From NCBI RefSeq assembly GCF_900142385.1, contig NZ_FRAQ01000004.1, forward strand, positions 62,001 through 126,000: a stretch of DNA of 64,000 bases. Direction: 5' to 3'. The notes below the pieces were generated by a model that was not told where the DNA came from, did no database searches, and was given only the letters and a program-made list of their open reading frames with translations. Below are positions 18,129 through 30,128 of this stretch, piece after piece; positions within the stretch are counted from its first letter, which is position 1, and every line of letters starts with the position of its first letter. The DNA is from Marinobacter antarcticus (GTDB taxonomy: Bacteria > Pseudomonadota > Gammaproteobacteria > Pseudomonadales > Oleiphilaceae). The position numbers and the translations under genes are program-made.

Positions 18129-18205
18129 GGAGCGGTAGTTCAGTTGGTTAGAATACCGGCCTGTCACGCCGGGGGTCGCGGGTTCGAGTCCCGTCCGCTC
18201 CGCCA
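18129..18205 (+). tRNA. tRNA-Asp (anticodon GTC)
   Basis: A 77-base gene with encoded CCA end. The acceptor stem GGAGCGG pairs with CCGCTCC. The anticodon stem CCGGC/GCCGG holds the loop CTGTCAC with anticodon GTC, and the T-arm has GGTTCGAGTCC. It has its own perfect promoter upstream and an intrinsic terminator just downstream. No integrase gene or repeated 3' end is seen, so it does not appear to be an integration site here. Confidence 0.98.
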
Positions 18206-18210
18206 CTTTC

Positions 18211-18248
18211 AAAAAGCCGTTAGCTATTATTTAGCTAACGGCTTTTTT
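18211..18248 (+). terminator. intrinsic terminator of tRNA-Asp
   Basis: A long stem, AGCCGTTAGCT paired with its perfect complement around a short AT loop, is followed by six T residues. It starts six bases after the tRNA CCA end. Upstream A residues make it usable from the minus strand too, where the convergent AraC gene ends about 85 bases away. Confidence 0.92.
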
Positions 18249-18332
18249 CGTTTCAGTTTCCAGTAAACTGCGACGCCCCTCTTTTAAAACGAGCACCTTC
18301 AGTTCGGCTGAAACCATGGATCCTGAATGCTT

Positions 18333-21605
<3,273 letters not shown>

Positions 21606-21718
21606 CCAAAGAGGCTGATCACAAAACGTTGCAGTTTTTCTCTTTGCACCGGAAACTCTCTGGCTAGACTATAAACTTTGAGTCTGCCAGAGCGTTTTTG
21701 GATTTTAGGGAGTCTGCA

Positions 21719-22966
21719 ATGGTTTCTGCCGGCCAGGCAACGGACGATTATTCGGCGGTATTCTTTATCGAAGGCAACGAGGTGGCTCGCCAGATGCGTG
21801 CCAGCGAGTTTGGAGCCTTCCTTGATGGATATGTCGGCTTGTCGGATCTAGCTGAAACCGATGTAAAGGCTGTATTGGTGGATCTGAGCAGCGATCTTCT
21901 GGTGCGTGCTCTTGTATTTTTCCGTATCTGGTTTGATGAGGAAGGCAGAGCCGACAGCGGCTGGAACGTTCCCATTGAAGAGCTTGCTGCCGTCGGTGCC
22001 AAAGGCCCGAATATGGGTGGTGGAGCTATTCGTCTTGTGTGTCGCAGCCAATGCCCGAATCCCCAGTACGCCTCCGAGTTATGGGATCCGGATATGACGC
22101 CGGGCAATAACCATTTCCAAGTGATCCGCAAAGCCGTTAACGCGAATACCCTCAAGTTTCGTCGTGTTCAGCCTGAAGAAGAGGAAAACATCCCTGTGCT
22201 TCGTTCGGGGGAGGACGATTCCGCTTTAGCTGAAGAGTCTCGTACCGGTGCAGATCGTGCGCGTCTGGCACAGCTGATCCGCGAGCAGCGCCTGCGTATC
22301 AAGACTCTGCAAAGCGTCAACCGGGATATGCTTTCCGAAGTGCAGCGTGAACACCGGCTTGAGATGAACGCCCAGCGCAACGAGATCGCTGATATCAGTC
22401 AGAGGTACGAGCGCCAGCGCCTCAGCAACGAACAGCTGAAACACCGCCTGGCTGAGCGTAATCAGCAGTATCTGACCATGCAGGAGCAGATGGCTTCCGG
22501 TGGCGCAGGAAAAGATCGTGATGATGCCAATGTGAATGCTGAACTGGTATTGCTCAGGGAGCAGCTCGATCGTAAACGGCGCGAACTGGAGCTCAGGGAT
22601 GAGAAAATTGGCGTCCTCGAGCAAGAAGCATATGAAATCCGGCACCGTGAGCCGCCTGAAAACTCGGTTATGAGTTATCTCAAGGGGCATTCTGTTTTCC
22701 TTGTGGCCTATCACCCGGGGGTTGGTCACCTGACCCTGCCTTACGATGATATCGAAGCCTACTTCCGTAACCCCACCGCCTATGCGTCAGAACGCCTTGG
22801 TATGAACGAGCCTTCGTACCTTCAATGGCTTGAACACTATGAGAATCCGGTGTGTCAGCACTCTGCCGAGAACGGAGACCTTTGTGGCGAACCTCTATTG
22901 CGGGTAAGCCAGCCGGGAGAATTCCGGCCTGGTCTTGATGACCGCTGCGAGAACCATCAGCCCTGA
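21719..22966 (+). CDS. coiled-coil hypothetical protein, 415 aa
   Basis: I do not recognise the family. ATG 21719 follows AGGGAG with good spacing. Three parts can be seen. Residues about 1-150 form a globular N-terminal domain (VFFIEGNEVARQMRASEFGA; CRSQCPNPQYASELWDP). A long charged coiled coil spans about 175-315 (heptads rich in Arg/Glu/Gln/Leu, such as LIREQRLRIKTLQSVNRDML). A C-terminal domain follows with YHPGVGHLTLPYDDIEAYF, and Cys residues in NPVCQHSAENGDLCGEPL that could bind metal. No signal peptide or membrane segment. It lies between fadH and nadK on the same strand with separate spacing (113 and 136 bases), so it may have its own promoter. Confidence 0.8.
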   Translation: MVSAGQATDDYSAVFFIEGNEVARQMRASEFGAFLDGYVGLSDLAETDVKAVLVDLSSDLLVRALVFFRIWFDEEGRADSGWNVPIEELAAVGAKGPNMGGGAIRLVCRSQCPNPQYASELWDPDMTPGNNHFQVIRKAVNANTLKFRRVQPEEEENIPVLRSGEDDSALAEESRTGADRARLAQLIREQRLRIKTLQSVNRDMLSEVQREHRLEMNAQRNEIADISQRYERQRLSNEQLKHRLAERNQQYLTMQEQMASGGAGKDRDDANVNAELVLLREQLDRKRRELELRDEKIGVLEQEAYEIRHREPPENSVMSYLKGHSVFLVAYHPGVGHLTLPYDDIEAYFRNPTAYASERLGMNEPSYLQWLEHYENPVCQHSAENGDLCGEPLLRVSQPGEFRPGLDDRCENHQP

Positions 22967-23102
22967 AAAAAGCGGCCTTTTCAGAGGCTCCGAAGAACTT
23001 TTTTCAGTATCGGGGTGACTTTCGTTAAACTGTAAGTCAGATTGATACGGGCGTCGGCGGGCTTGTCCGCTCTCGTCGTATTCCGACACCACAGGAAGCT
23101 TC

Positions 23103-23987
23103 ATGGATCAGTTCAGGAACATAGGCGTTATCGGCCGGATGGGCAGCGTTAAAGTGGTTGAATCACTGCGCCAGCTCAAACAATACCTGGTCGCTAACCA
23201 TTACCACGTTATCCTTGAGGAAGACACGGCCAGTATGTTGCCTGGCCATGGCTTGCAGGTTGCCAGCAAGAAATTGCTCGGCGAGATTTGTGATCTGGTT
23301 ATTGTGGTAGGGGGCGACGGAAGCTTATTGGGCGCGGCCCGGGAACTGGCGAAATCAAAGATTCCGCTGCTCGGGGTAAACCGTGGGCGGCTAGGGTTCC
23401 TTACGGATATTTCTCCCTCAGACCTGGAGGAGCGCCTGGGCAAGGTGCTTGAGGGCGAATATATTGAAGAAACCCGCTTTCTGCTAGACGGGAACGTCGA
23501 ACGCAATGGGCGGCCACTTGGTTTTGGTACCGCCCTGAACGACGTGGTGCTGCACCCGGGCAAGTCGACTCGAATGATCGGTTTTGATTTGTATATCGAC
23601 GGCCACTTTGTATATAGCCAGCGTTCAGATGGATTGATTGTTTCTACGCCTACGGGCTCAACGGCCTACTCGCTTTCAGCGGGAGGGCCGATTATGCATC
23701 CGAAGCTGGATGCCATTGTACTGGTACCCATGTTCCCTCACATGCTTAGTAGTCGGCCGATTGTCGTTGATGGCAAGAGCGAGATAAAGCTGGTTATCGG
23801 GGAAACCAACGAGACCTATCCGCAGATCAGTTTCGATGGTCAGATGAACATTGCCTGTGCCCCGGGTGATATCATTCGCATTGCTAAGAAGCCCTTCAAA
23901 ATTCGCCTGATTCATCCCAAGGATCATAATTTCTATGCCACCTGCCGCGATAAACTTGGCTGGGCAAGCGAAATAGCAGCGGGTTGA
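23103..23987 (+). CDS. nadK: NAD kinase
   Basis: A 294-residue NAD kinase that makes NADP from NAD. The catalytic GGDG motif is in IVVGGDGSLLGAAREL (about residues 61-76), followed by GVNRGRLGFLTD (about 88-99), the NE/D region ALNDVVLHPGKSTRM (about 140-154) and STPTGSTAYSLSAGGPI (about 180-196). Length is usual for the proteobacterial enzyme. The metallophosphoesterase gene begins two bases after its stop, so the two are likely co-transcribed. Confidence 0.97.
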   Translation: MDQFRNIGVIGRMGSVKVVESLRQLKQYLVANHYHVILEEDTASMLPGHGLQVASKKLLGEICDLVIVVGGDGSLLGAARELAKSKIPLLGVNRGRLGFLTDISPSDLEERLGKVLEGEYIEETRFLLDGNVERNGRPLGFGTALNDVVLHPGKSTRMIGFDLYIDGHFVYSQRSDGLIVSTPTGSTAYSLSAGGPIMHPKLDAIVLVPMFPHMLSSRPIVVDGKSEIKLVIGETNETYPQISFDGQMNIACAPGDIIRIAKKPFKIRLIHPKDHNFYATCRDKLGWASEIAAG

Positions 23988-23989
23988 TC

Positions 23990-25009
23990 ATGGCTGGAAA
24001 CAAACCTACCGCAAGCCGCGGTTATGACATTATTGGCGATATTCACGGTTGTGCGAACACGCTTGCGCGACTGCTTGAGCAGATGGGTTACAACAAAGTT
24101 AACGGGGTGTACCAACACCGCCGCCGTCAGGCCGTCTTTATTGGGGATATCATTGATCGCGGCCCGAGAATCCGGGAAGCCCTTCACCTCGTAAGGAATA
24201 TGGTGGAGCGGGGTTCTGCGAGAATCGTAATGGGTAATCATGAGTACAACGCCCTTGGCTATTGCACTCGGGCCCGGGCGGGCAGCGGCAAAACATGGCT
24301 GCGTGAGCACAATTCCCGTCACGACCGACTGATCCGGGAAACCCTTGATCAGTTTGAAGCCCACCCATATGAATGGAATGACTTTCTTGAGTGGTTTTAT
24401 ACAATTCCACTGTTCATTGAGGAAGATGATTTTCGGGCGGTACACGCGTGCTGGGACAGTGAGCTCATTGAGAAATTCAAACAGTTGCAGGGCGGCGCCT
24501 TCATCGACGAAGACTTCCTTCACGCATCTGCTGCAATCGACTCTTTCGCAGGGCAGGTCATGGATACGCTGTTGCGGGGCACAGATTTGCGCCTTCCTCA
24601 GGGTATGAAAATCACCGGGCGTGATGGCTACGTTCGAGAGTTTTTCCGCACCAAATTCTGGGCGGATGACCCGAGCACCTATGCGGATGTTGTGTTTCAG
24701 CCCGATCCATTACCCGCAGAGGTGGCCAGCAGGGTTTTGGCTGAGCACGAACGTAAACAACTTATCAGCTATCCGTTGGACGCGCCTCCGGTGTTCGTTG
24801 GTCATTACTGGATGGAGAGCGAGCCGGCTCCGTTGAAATCCAACGTCGCCTGCATTGATTTCAGTGCAGTGAAATACGGCAGGTTGGTGGCCTACCGGAT
24901 GGATGGTGAACGAGAGCTTTCCCGCGACAAGTTTGTCTGGGTTAATGTGGCTCGGGATCATCGCGATTCCCCGGATTATCCCACCAGTGAAGACAGCGTC
25001 GCCCGCTAG
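23990..25009 (+). CDS. calcineurin-type metallophosphoesterase
   Basis: A 339-residue phosphoesterase with the full metal-binding signature: DIIGDIHGCANTL (about 14-26), FIGDIIDRGPRIREA (about 47-61) and VMGNHEYNALGY (about 81-92). The later His residues (VFVGHYWMES) complete the site. It resembles the PrpA/ApaH-like bacterial Ser/Thr phosphatase or dinucleotide phosphatase group; the substrate cannot be decided. ATG 23990 is preferred to the overlapping TTG at 23984. It is coupled tightly to nadK, which suggests, but does not prove, a role tied to nucleotide metabolism. Confidence 0.88.
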   Translation: MAGNKPTASRGYDIIGDIHGCANTLARLLEQMGYNKVNGVYQHRRRQAVFIGDIIDRGPRIREALHLVRNMVERGSARIVMGNHEYNALGYCTRARAGSGKTWLREHNSRHDRLIRETLDQFEAHPYEWNDFLEWFYTIPLFIEEDDFRAVHACWDSELIEKFKQLQGGAFIDEDFLHASAAIDSFAGQVMDTLLRGTDLRLPQGMKITGRDGYVREFFRTKFWADDPSTYADVVFQPDPLPAEVASRVLAEHERKQLISYPLDAPPVFVGHYWMESEPAPLKSNVACIDFSAVKYGRLVAYRMDGERELSRDKFVWVNVARDHRDSPDYPTSEDSVAR

Positions 25010-25058
25010 TGCGACTGTGTGAACGTCAGTTTGAACGCCCCACAAGGCAAGGTAGATT

Positions 25059-25922
25059 GTGTACCGAGTAAAGCAGTTGGATACCAGTGTAGATCTTGGC
25101 GGGTTCAGCCAGTGGCTGAAAGGCCAGGGAGTTCCTCATCGGATCAGTGAGGAGGGCGGTTTCCAGGTGCTATGGCTGGAAAACCCGGACCACGCAGAGC
25201 CTGTTCTGGAGGCTTTGGATCGATTTCTTGCCGAGCCGGAAGTTCGACAGGCGGTAGAGCATCATAATCGCTCGCCGGTGTTTGTAGCAGGGCGCTGGCA
25301 ACCATCCCCGCGACACGCGCCTCTGGTATTGGCTATCATTGTGCTCGGTGTGTTGATGGCGTGGTTCACCGGTCTGGGCAGTAATCAGTTCACCGCCACT
25401 CTGATGTTTGTTGACCCCCGGGCTTATGACTGGGGCAGCATGGCAGAGCGCCTTGACGCGCTATCGGCCACGCTTGCTAGCGGCCAGGTCTGGAGGCTGT
25501 TCACGCCGGATTTCCTGCATTTTAGCTGGACTCACATCATTTTTAATTCTGTGATGCTGTGGTTTCTGGGCAGCCAGGTTGAATGGTTTGACGGCCGTGG
25601 CCGGCTGGTTGTGCTCTTTATCATAACCAGCCTTTTGTCCAACGGGCTGCAATATCTGATTTCCGGGCCTTTGTTTGGCGGCCTTTCCGGGGTTGTCTAT
25701 GGCATCCTCGGCTATTGCTGGCTGAGCCAACGAACGCTCCCCAGGTTCCAGTTCCCACCGGCGCTGGTAACCTTTGCGGTGGTATGGATGGTGATCGGGT
25801 TTACACCCTTCCCTGAAATGCTGGGCCTGGGAAGTATGGCAAACGAAGCACATCTTGGCGGATTCGTTGCTGGCCTGGGGCTGGCGGCCATATTGCCTAC
25901 CCGGAAAAAACAGCAGACATAA
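25059..25922 (+). CDS. glpG: rhomboid intramembrane serine protease GlpG
   Basis: A 287-residue inner-membrane protease of the rhomboid family that cleaves transmembrane segments. An N-terminal cytoplasmic domain (about 1-90) precedes about six membrane helices starting at HAPLVLAIIVLG. The active-site Ser is in FGGLSGVVYGI (about Ser-210), the catalytic His in NEAHLGGFVAGLG (about 264), and the oxyanion Asn in THIIFNSVMLWFLG. The start is GTG at 25059. The stop overlaps the T-run of a terminator that serves the opposite strand. Confidence 0.93.
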   Translation: MYRVKQLDTSVDLGGFSQWLKGQGVPHRISEEGGFQVLWLENPDHAEPVLEALDRFLAEPEVRQAVEHHNRSPVFVAGRWQPSPRHAPLVLAIIVLGVLMAWFTGLGSNQFTATLMFVDPRAYDWGSMAERLDALSATLASGQVWRLFTPDFLHFSWTHIIFNSVMLWFLGSQVEWFDGRGRLVVLFIITSLLSNGLQYLISGPLFGGLSGVVYGILGYCWLSQRTLPRFQFPPALVTFAVVWMVIGFTPFPEMLGLGSMANEAHLGGFVAGLGLAAILPTRKKQQT

Positions 25923-25945
25923 AAAAACCCCACCAGAAGTGGGGT
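25921..25945 (-). terminator. intrinsic terminator of the candidate small RNA
   Basis: On the minus strand a 7-bp stem (ACCCCAC/GTGGGGT) with a five-base loop is followed by T7. On the plus strand the same hairpin has no T-run after it, so it does not serve glpG. A terminator here pointing minus, with no minus-strand gene upstream, is evidence for a short transcript. Confidence 0.85.
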
Positions 25946-26006
25946 ATGAAAGAAGCAAATTGCTCCTGATGAGAGAGACCAAATGATACGACCGTCGTCA
26001 CTTGGT
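25921..26006 (-). ncRNA. candidate Fur-repressed small RNA (RyhB/PrrF-like in logic)
   Basis: Read on the minus strand, a predicted 86-base transcript starts at about 26006, seven bases after a -10 hexamer. Its first bases ACCAAGUG pair with CAUUUGGU to form a strong 5' hairpin that continues inward as ACGA/UCGU. A U/C-rich, largely unpaired stretch follows (including CUCUCUCAUCAGGAGC and UUUGCUUCUUUCAU). It ends in a hairpin ACCCCAC-UUCUG-GUGGGGU and a run of seven T. The promoter is overlapped by a Fur box. No protein is encoded. This is the layout of iron-responsive small RNAs such as RyhB and PrrF, but I see no real sequence homology to them. Function is inferred; transcription is untested. 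Confidence 0.6.
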
Positions 26007-26008
26007 AT

Positions 26009-26042
26009 ATTAATGATAATCATTATCGTTTGAGTCTGTCAA
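26009..26042 (-). promoter_or_regulatory. sigma-70 promoter overlapped by a Fur box
   Basis: The minus strand has a perfect -35 TTGACA (26042-26037), an 18-base spacer and -10 TATCAT (26018-26013), which matches 5 of 6. The 19-base window 26009-26027 matches the Fur consensus GATAATGATAATCATTATC at 17 of 19 positions and covers the -10. Fur-Fe(II) would be expected to block this promoter. An effect on the plus-strand yeaC promoter is also possible, but no comparable -35/-10 pair is seen in that direction. Confidence 0.8.
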
Positions 26043-26086
26043 ACGATTCCTCTATTTTTTAAAGAAGGTTTTTTCAGGAGAACCGG

Positions 26087-26380
26087 ATGACCTACGAAGA
26101 ACTTATCGAACGGCTCGATCCCAATGTTTATCAGAGCCTGCGCCAGTCCATTGCGCTCGGCAAATGGCCTGATGGCCGGAAGCTTACGCCGCAGCAGCGT
26201 GAGATCAGCCTGGAAGCCATTATTTACTATGAAAACCTGCATAACATTCCGGAGCAGGGGCGGGTTGGGTATCTCGACCGGGGCAGCAAAGCGGGCACGG
26301 AGTGTGATCCCTCGGTGCGTCGCAACCAGTCAGGCAATAATGACGTTGATCCCGATCAGTTTGTTGAGGTCAAGTCTTGA
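26087..26380 (+). CDS. YeaC-like protein (DUF1315)
   Basis: A 97-residue soluble protein of the DUF1315/YeaC family, recognised by the N-terminal MTYEELIERLDPNVYQSLRQ and the LTPQQREISLEAIIYYE block. Function is unknown in the family. The ribosome site CAGGAG lies ahead of the ATG. The next gene starts with TTG inside a four-base TTGA overlap, so the two are translationally coupled. A Fur box lies about 60 bases upstream but is better placed for the opposite strand. Confidence 0.85.
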   Translation: MTYEELIERLDPNVYQSLRQSIALGKWPDGRKLTPQQREISLEAIIYYENLHNIPEQGRVGYLDRGSKAGTECDPSVRRNQSGNNDVDPDQFVEVKS

Positions 26381-27216
26381 CCAACCTTGTTGATGTAACC
26401 GGTCGGCTCAGGAAAATGCCTGCAGACGCGGGCAGACCCGTGTCTTATGTCCTGGCTGTGGGTGATGCCCGCGTGCCACTGAACGAGCTCATTGGCCAAC
26501 CTTTACGCTTTGATTTCGAGGGTGTGATCCGCTGTATTCACTGCGACCGGGCAACAAAAAAGAGCTTTAACCAGGGCTTCTGTTATCCCTGTTTCCGCAA
26601 GCTGGCGGCTTGTGACAGCTGCATCATGAGTCCTGAGAAGTGTCATTATCATCTGGGCACCTGCCGCGAACCGGAATGGGGCGAGACCCACTGCATGATT
26701 GAGCATGTCGTTTATCTGGCCAACTCTTCAGGCCTGAAGGTAGGTATTACCCGTAGTTCTCAGGTGCCAACTCGCTGGATTGATCAGGGCGCGGTCGATG
26801 CGATTCCGATGTTCAGGGTGGCGACTCGTTATCTTTCCGGCCTGGTTGAAGTGGCCTGTAAAGCTCATGTTGCTGACCGCACGAACTGGCGCGCCATGCT
26901 CAAAGGTGATGTTCCCGAGCTGGATCTTGTGCATGAGCGCCAGAGGATACTGGCACTGATTAAAGACGATATTGCCGCGTTGCGGGAAGAGCATGGTCAG
27001 GATTCCATCCGTGAAGTGGATGAGCAGGGGCTTGATCTGAGTTACCCCGTGCAGACCTGGCCGGAGAAAATCAAAACCCATAATCTGGACAAAACGCCGG
27101 AAGTGGAGGGGGTTCTTGAGGGCATTAAAGGCCAGTACCTGATCCTCGACACCGGTGTGATCAATATCCGCAAGTTCACCGGTTATGAAGTCCGTTTCCG
27201 GGTAATGAGTGCTTAA
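26377..27216 (+). CDS. DUF2797 family protein with zinc-type cysteines
   Basis: A 279-residue protein of the DUF2797 family. An N-terminal Cys-rich region carries CIHCDRATKKSFNQGFCYPC and further pairs (ACDSCIMSPEKC, HLGTCREPEWGETHC) over about residues 52-108, likely binding zinc or another metal. The conserved HVVYLANSSGLKVGITRSSQ segment (about 111-130), with VPTRWIDQGAV after it, resembles a GIY-YIG-like fold. The start is TTG at 26377, overlapping the yeaC stop by four bases. The role is unknown; co-occurrence with yeaC suggests a shared function. Confidence 0.85.
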   Translation: MTNLVDVTGRLRKMPADAGRPVSYVLAVGDARVPLNELIGQPLRFDFEGVIRCIHCDRATKKSFNQGFCYPCFRKLAACDSCIMSPEKCHYHLGTCREPEWGETHCMIEHVVYLANSSGLKVGITRSSQVPTRWIDQGAVDAIPMFRVATRYLSGLVEVACKAHVADRTNWRAMLKGDVPELDLVHERQRILALIKDDIAALREEHGQDSIREVDEQGLDLSYPVQTWPEKIKTHNLDKTPEVEGVLEGIKGQYLILDTGVINIRKFTGYEVRFRVMSA

Positions 27217-27299
27217 AGCATCCTTTGCTCGCCCGTTCTGACAATGCCTGCCTGGTCTGTTTTGGACCGGCCGCAGGCTGAGAAATCTGGAGACAACCA

Positions 27300-29948
27300 A
27301 TGCGCACCGATCAGCCAAAAACCATCTACCTGAGCGAATACAAAGTGCCCGCGCACCTTGTGGATACTGTCGACCTTCGCTTCGAACTCTTTGAAGATGG
27401 CGCAAGGGTGCACAGCACTCTGTCCGTGCGCCGCAACCCGGAATCCGCTGAAGTGTCTGCACCGCTGACGCTGGACGGAGACAGCTTGAAGCTGGAGCAT
27501 GTTGCACTCAATGGCGAAGAGCTCGCGGCGAGCGACTACGAAGAAACCGAAGATCAGCTGGTGATTGCAAAAGTGCCGGCTCAGTTCGAATTGACGGTCG
27601 TGACCTGGATTGAGCCTCAGAACAACACCCGCCTCGAAGGGCTGTATAAATCGTCCGGTATGTTCTGTACCCAGTGTGAAGCTGAAAGCTTCCGATGCAT
27701 CACCTATTTCCCGGATCGGCCCGATGTGATGGCTCGTTACCGCACCCGGATCGAAGCGGATAAAAGCAGCTGCCCGGTGTTGCTGTCCAATGGCAATGAT
27801 GTGGAGAAAGGCGATCTTGAGAATGGTCGCCACTTTGTCACCTGGGAAGACCCGTTTCCCAAACCCAGCTACCTGTTTGCCCTGGTGGCGGGCGATTTGG
27901 TCGAAAAAAAGGATACCTTCACAACCTGTTCCGGCCGGGGTATCGATTTGCGCATCTTTGTTGAACCCCGCAATGCAGCAAAGTGTGAGCATGCTATGGA
28001 TTCCCTCAAGCGCTCCATGCGCTGGGATGAGGAGACCTACGGTCGCGAATACGACCTCGATATATTCATGATCGTCGCCGTGGACGATTTCAACATGGGG
28101 GCCATGGAAAACAAGGGCCTGAATATCTTTAACTCCTCATGCGTACTGGCCAGCCAGGAGACCGCGACCGACCTGGCCTTCCAGCAAATTGAGGCCATTG
28201 TTGCCCATGAGTATTTCCATAACTGGTCTGGCAACCGGGTAACCTGCCGTGACTGGTTCCAGTTGAGCCTGAAAGAAGGGTTCACCGTGTTCCGGGATGC
28301 TACCTTCTCGGCAGATGTGGGCTCACCAACGGTGAAGCGCATTGAAGACGTAACACTGCTCCGCACTGCGCAGTTTGCTGAAGATGCCGGTCCCATGGCT
28401 CACCCGGTACGCCCGGCTTCCTATATGGAGATTACCAACTTCTACACTCTGACCATCTACGAGAAAGGTGCAGAAGTTGTACGCATGATTCACACGCTGC
28501 TTGGGCCTGACTTGTTTCGCAAAGGCAGCGATTTGTACTTTGAGCGCCATGATGGCCAGGCGGTAACCACCGACGATTTTGTAAAAGCGATGGAAGATGC
28601 GTCCGGTCGGAATCTCACACAATTCCGGTTGTGGTATGAGCAGGCGGGCACGCCGATGCTGACGGTGTCAGATGACTATGATGCAAAGCAGGGTATTTAT
28701 CGCCTGACCATTCAACAGTCCGTTCCGGATACCCCGGGCCAGACTGGCAAGCAACCTCAGCATATTCCTTTTGCCCTGGGCCTGTTGGGCGCCAGTGGAG
28801 AGGCTTTGCCCCTTAGGCTTGAAAGCGCTCAGGGTGCCGCGAATGCGCCAGAAGAGAGTGTTCTTGAGTTGACCGAAGCGAGTCATACCTTTGAATTCCA
28901 CGGGCTGGCGCAGAAGCCAGTGCCCTCGCTGCTGCGCCACTTCTCGGCGCCCGTGCGAGTGGTTTATCCCTGGAGCCGCGAACAGCTCGTGTTTTTGATG
29001 AGCCACGACCCTGATGGCTTCAATCGCTGGGATGCCGGTCAGCGTCTTGCCGTTGATGTAATTCAGTCGTTGGTTAGTTCCCCCGACGTTTCGGAGATTG
29101 AGCCACGACTGGTGGAGGCCTGCCGCGCTTTGCTCGGTGATTCGGCGCTTGATCAGGCGCTTGTGGCAAAAATGCTGCAGCTGCCTTCTGAGGCCTATCT
29201 GATTGAGCTGGCGGACAGTCCTGATGTTGCGGCTATTCACCGTGCCCGCGAACAGGTATTGAGTCACCTCGCAACCTCGTTGCGTGATGAGCTGGTTGCC
29301 TGCTATCACCGGAATGCCGGGGTTGGCACTTATGAGATTACACCTGAGTCCATTGCCCGCCGAAGCCTGAGAAACACCGCGTTGGCGTGGCTGCTGATGA
29401 TCAATGACGATGCCGGACGCGAGCTGGCCCTGCAGCAGCTTAGTGATGCCGACAACATGACGGATCGGATGGGTGCACTGCGCGCCTTGGTCAATTCCGA
29501 TTATGCGGATGAACGAAGCACGGCTCTGGCTGACTTCTATGAGCGATTCCAGGATGACCCTCAAGTAGTGGAGCAGTGGTTCTCGGTTCAGTCGTCCAGC
29601 GATCGCGCAGGCCAGCTGCCACAGATCCAGGCTCTGCTTCAGCATCCTGCATTTGACTGGAAAAATCCCAATAAGATACGTTCCGTTGTTGGTGTTTTTG
29701 CCGGTCAGAACCTGTCGGCCTTTCATAATCCGGACGGGTCAGGCTATTCGTTCCTGGCTGATCAGGTGTGTCGCCTCGATGACAGCAATCCGCAGATCGC
29801 GGCACGCTTGGTGACGCCGCTCACGCGCTGGCAAAAGTTTGCCCCGGCTTACAGCTCGCTGATGCGCTCGGCTCTGGAGCGAATCCGGGACAAGCCAGGG
29901 CTGTCCGCTGACCTTTACGAGGTGGTGCATAAGAGTCTCGAAGCCTGA
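27300..29948 (+). CDS. pepN: aminopeptidase N
   Basis: An 882-residue M1 zinc metallopeptidase that removes N-terminal residues from peptides in the cytoplasm. The exopeptidase motif GAMEN is in FNMGAMENKGLNIFN (about 263-277). The zinc site HExxH-x18-E is in VAHEYFHNWSGNRVTCRDWF (about 300-319), with the distal Glu in SLKEGFTVFRD. The C-terminal alpha-superhelical domain is complete (ends YEVVHKSLEA). The length matches the E. coli enzyme. It starts 83 bases after the DUF2797 gene. Confidence 0.97.
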   Translation: MRTDQPKTIYLSEYKVPAHLVDTVDLRFELFEDGARVHSTLSVRRNPESAEVSAPLTLDGDSLKLEHVALNGEELAASDYEETEDQLVIAKVPAQFELTVVTWIEPQNNTRLEGLYKSSGMFCTQCEAESFRCITYFPDRPDVMARYRTRIEADKSSCPVLLSNGNDVEKGDLENGRHFVTWEDPFPKPSYLFALVAGDLVEKKDTFTTCSGRGIDLRIFVEPRNAAKCEHAMDSLKRSMRWDEETYGREYDLDIFMIVAVDDFNMGAMENKGLNIFNSSCVLASQETATDLAFQQIEAIVAHEYFHNWSGNRVTCRDWFQLSLKEGFTVFRDATFSADVGSPTVKRIEDVTLLRTAQFAEDAGPMAHPVRPASYMEITNFYTLTIYEKGAEVVRMIHTLLGPDLFRKGSDLYFERHDGQAVTTDDFVKAMEDASGRNLTQFRLWYEQAGTPMLTVSDDYDAKQGIYRLTIQQSVPDTPGQTGKQPQHIPFALGLLGASGEALPLRLESAQGAANAPEESVLELTEASHTFEFHGLAQKPVPSLLRHFSAPVRVVYPWSREQLVFLMSHDPDGFNRWDAGQRLAVDVIQSLVSSPDVSEIEPRLVEACRALLGDSALDQALVAKMLQLPSEAYLIELADSPDVAAIHRAREQVLSHLATSLRDELVACYHRNAGVGTYEITPESIARRSLRNTALAWLLMINDDAGRELALQQLSDADNMTDRMGALRALVNSDYADERSTALADFYERFQDDPQVVEQWFSVQSSSDRAGQLPQIQALLQHPAFDWKNPNKIRSVVGVFAGQNLSAFHNPDGSGYSFLADQVCRLDDSNPQIAARLVTPLTRWQKFAPAYSSLMRSALERIRDKPGLSADLYEVVHKSLEA

Positions 29949-29963
29949 GAATGGGCAAGGGAG

Positions 29964-30001
29964 ATCCGGCTGTAATTATAAGCCCTTGATTGCAGCCGGA
30001 T
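29964..30001 (+). terminator. hairpin downstream of pepN, no clear T-run
   Basis: An inverted repeat ATCCGGCTG paired with CAGCCGGAT, extended through AAT/ATT with one mismatch, lies 16 bases after the pepN stop. It is not followed by a T-run, so it may be a pause site, an mRNA 3'-end stabiliser or a Rho-associated structure rather than a classical terminator. Confidence 0.5.
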
Positions 30002-30128
30002 ACAAAATCGCACTTTCGGTCGATAGACAACTTTGAGGGATCCGTTAACCTGTCGCAAAGCCTGCTTTTTCATCAGGTAACAATAAAAAGCCTTCTTAGG
30101 GGGTTCCAGTCGAATTCAGGGTTATATA

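Noticed and set aside
18129..18205. tRNA-Asp as a mobile-element attachment site
   Set aside because: No integrase, no repeated 3' end and no change of gene style follow; AraC and fadH genes lie beside it.
25923..25945. Terminator for glpG
   Set aside because: The hairpin has its T-run only on the minus strand; on the plus strand TATGAAAG follows the stem, so it does not terminate glpG efficiently.
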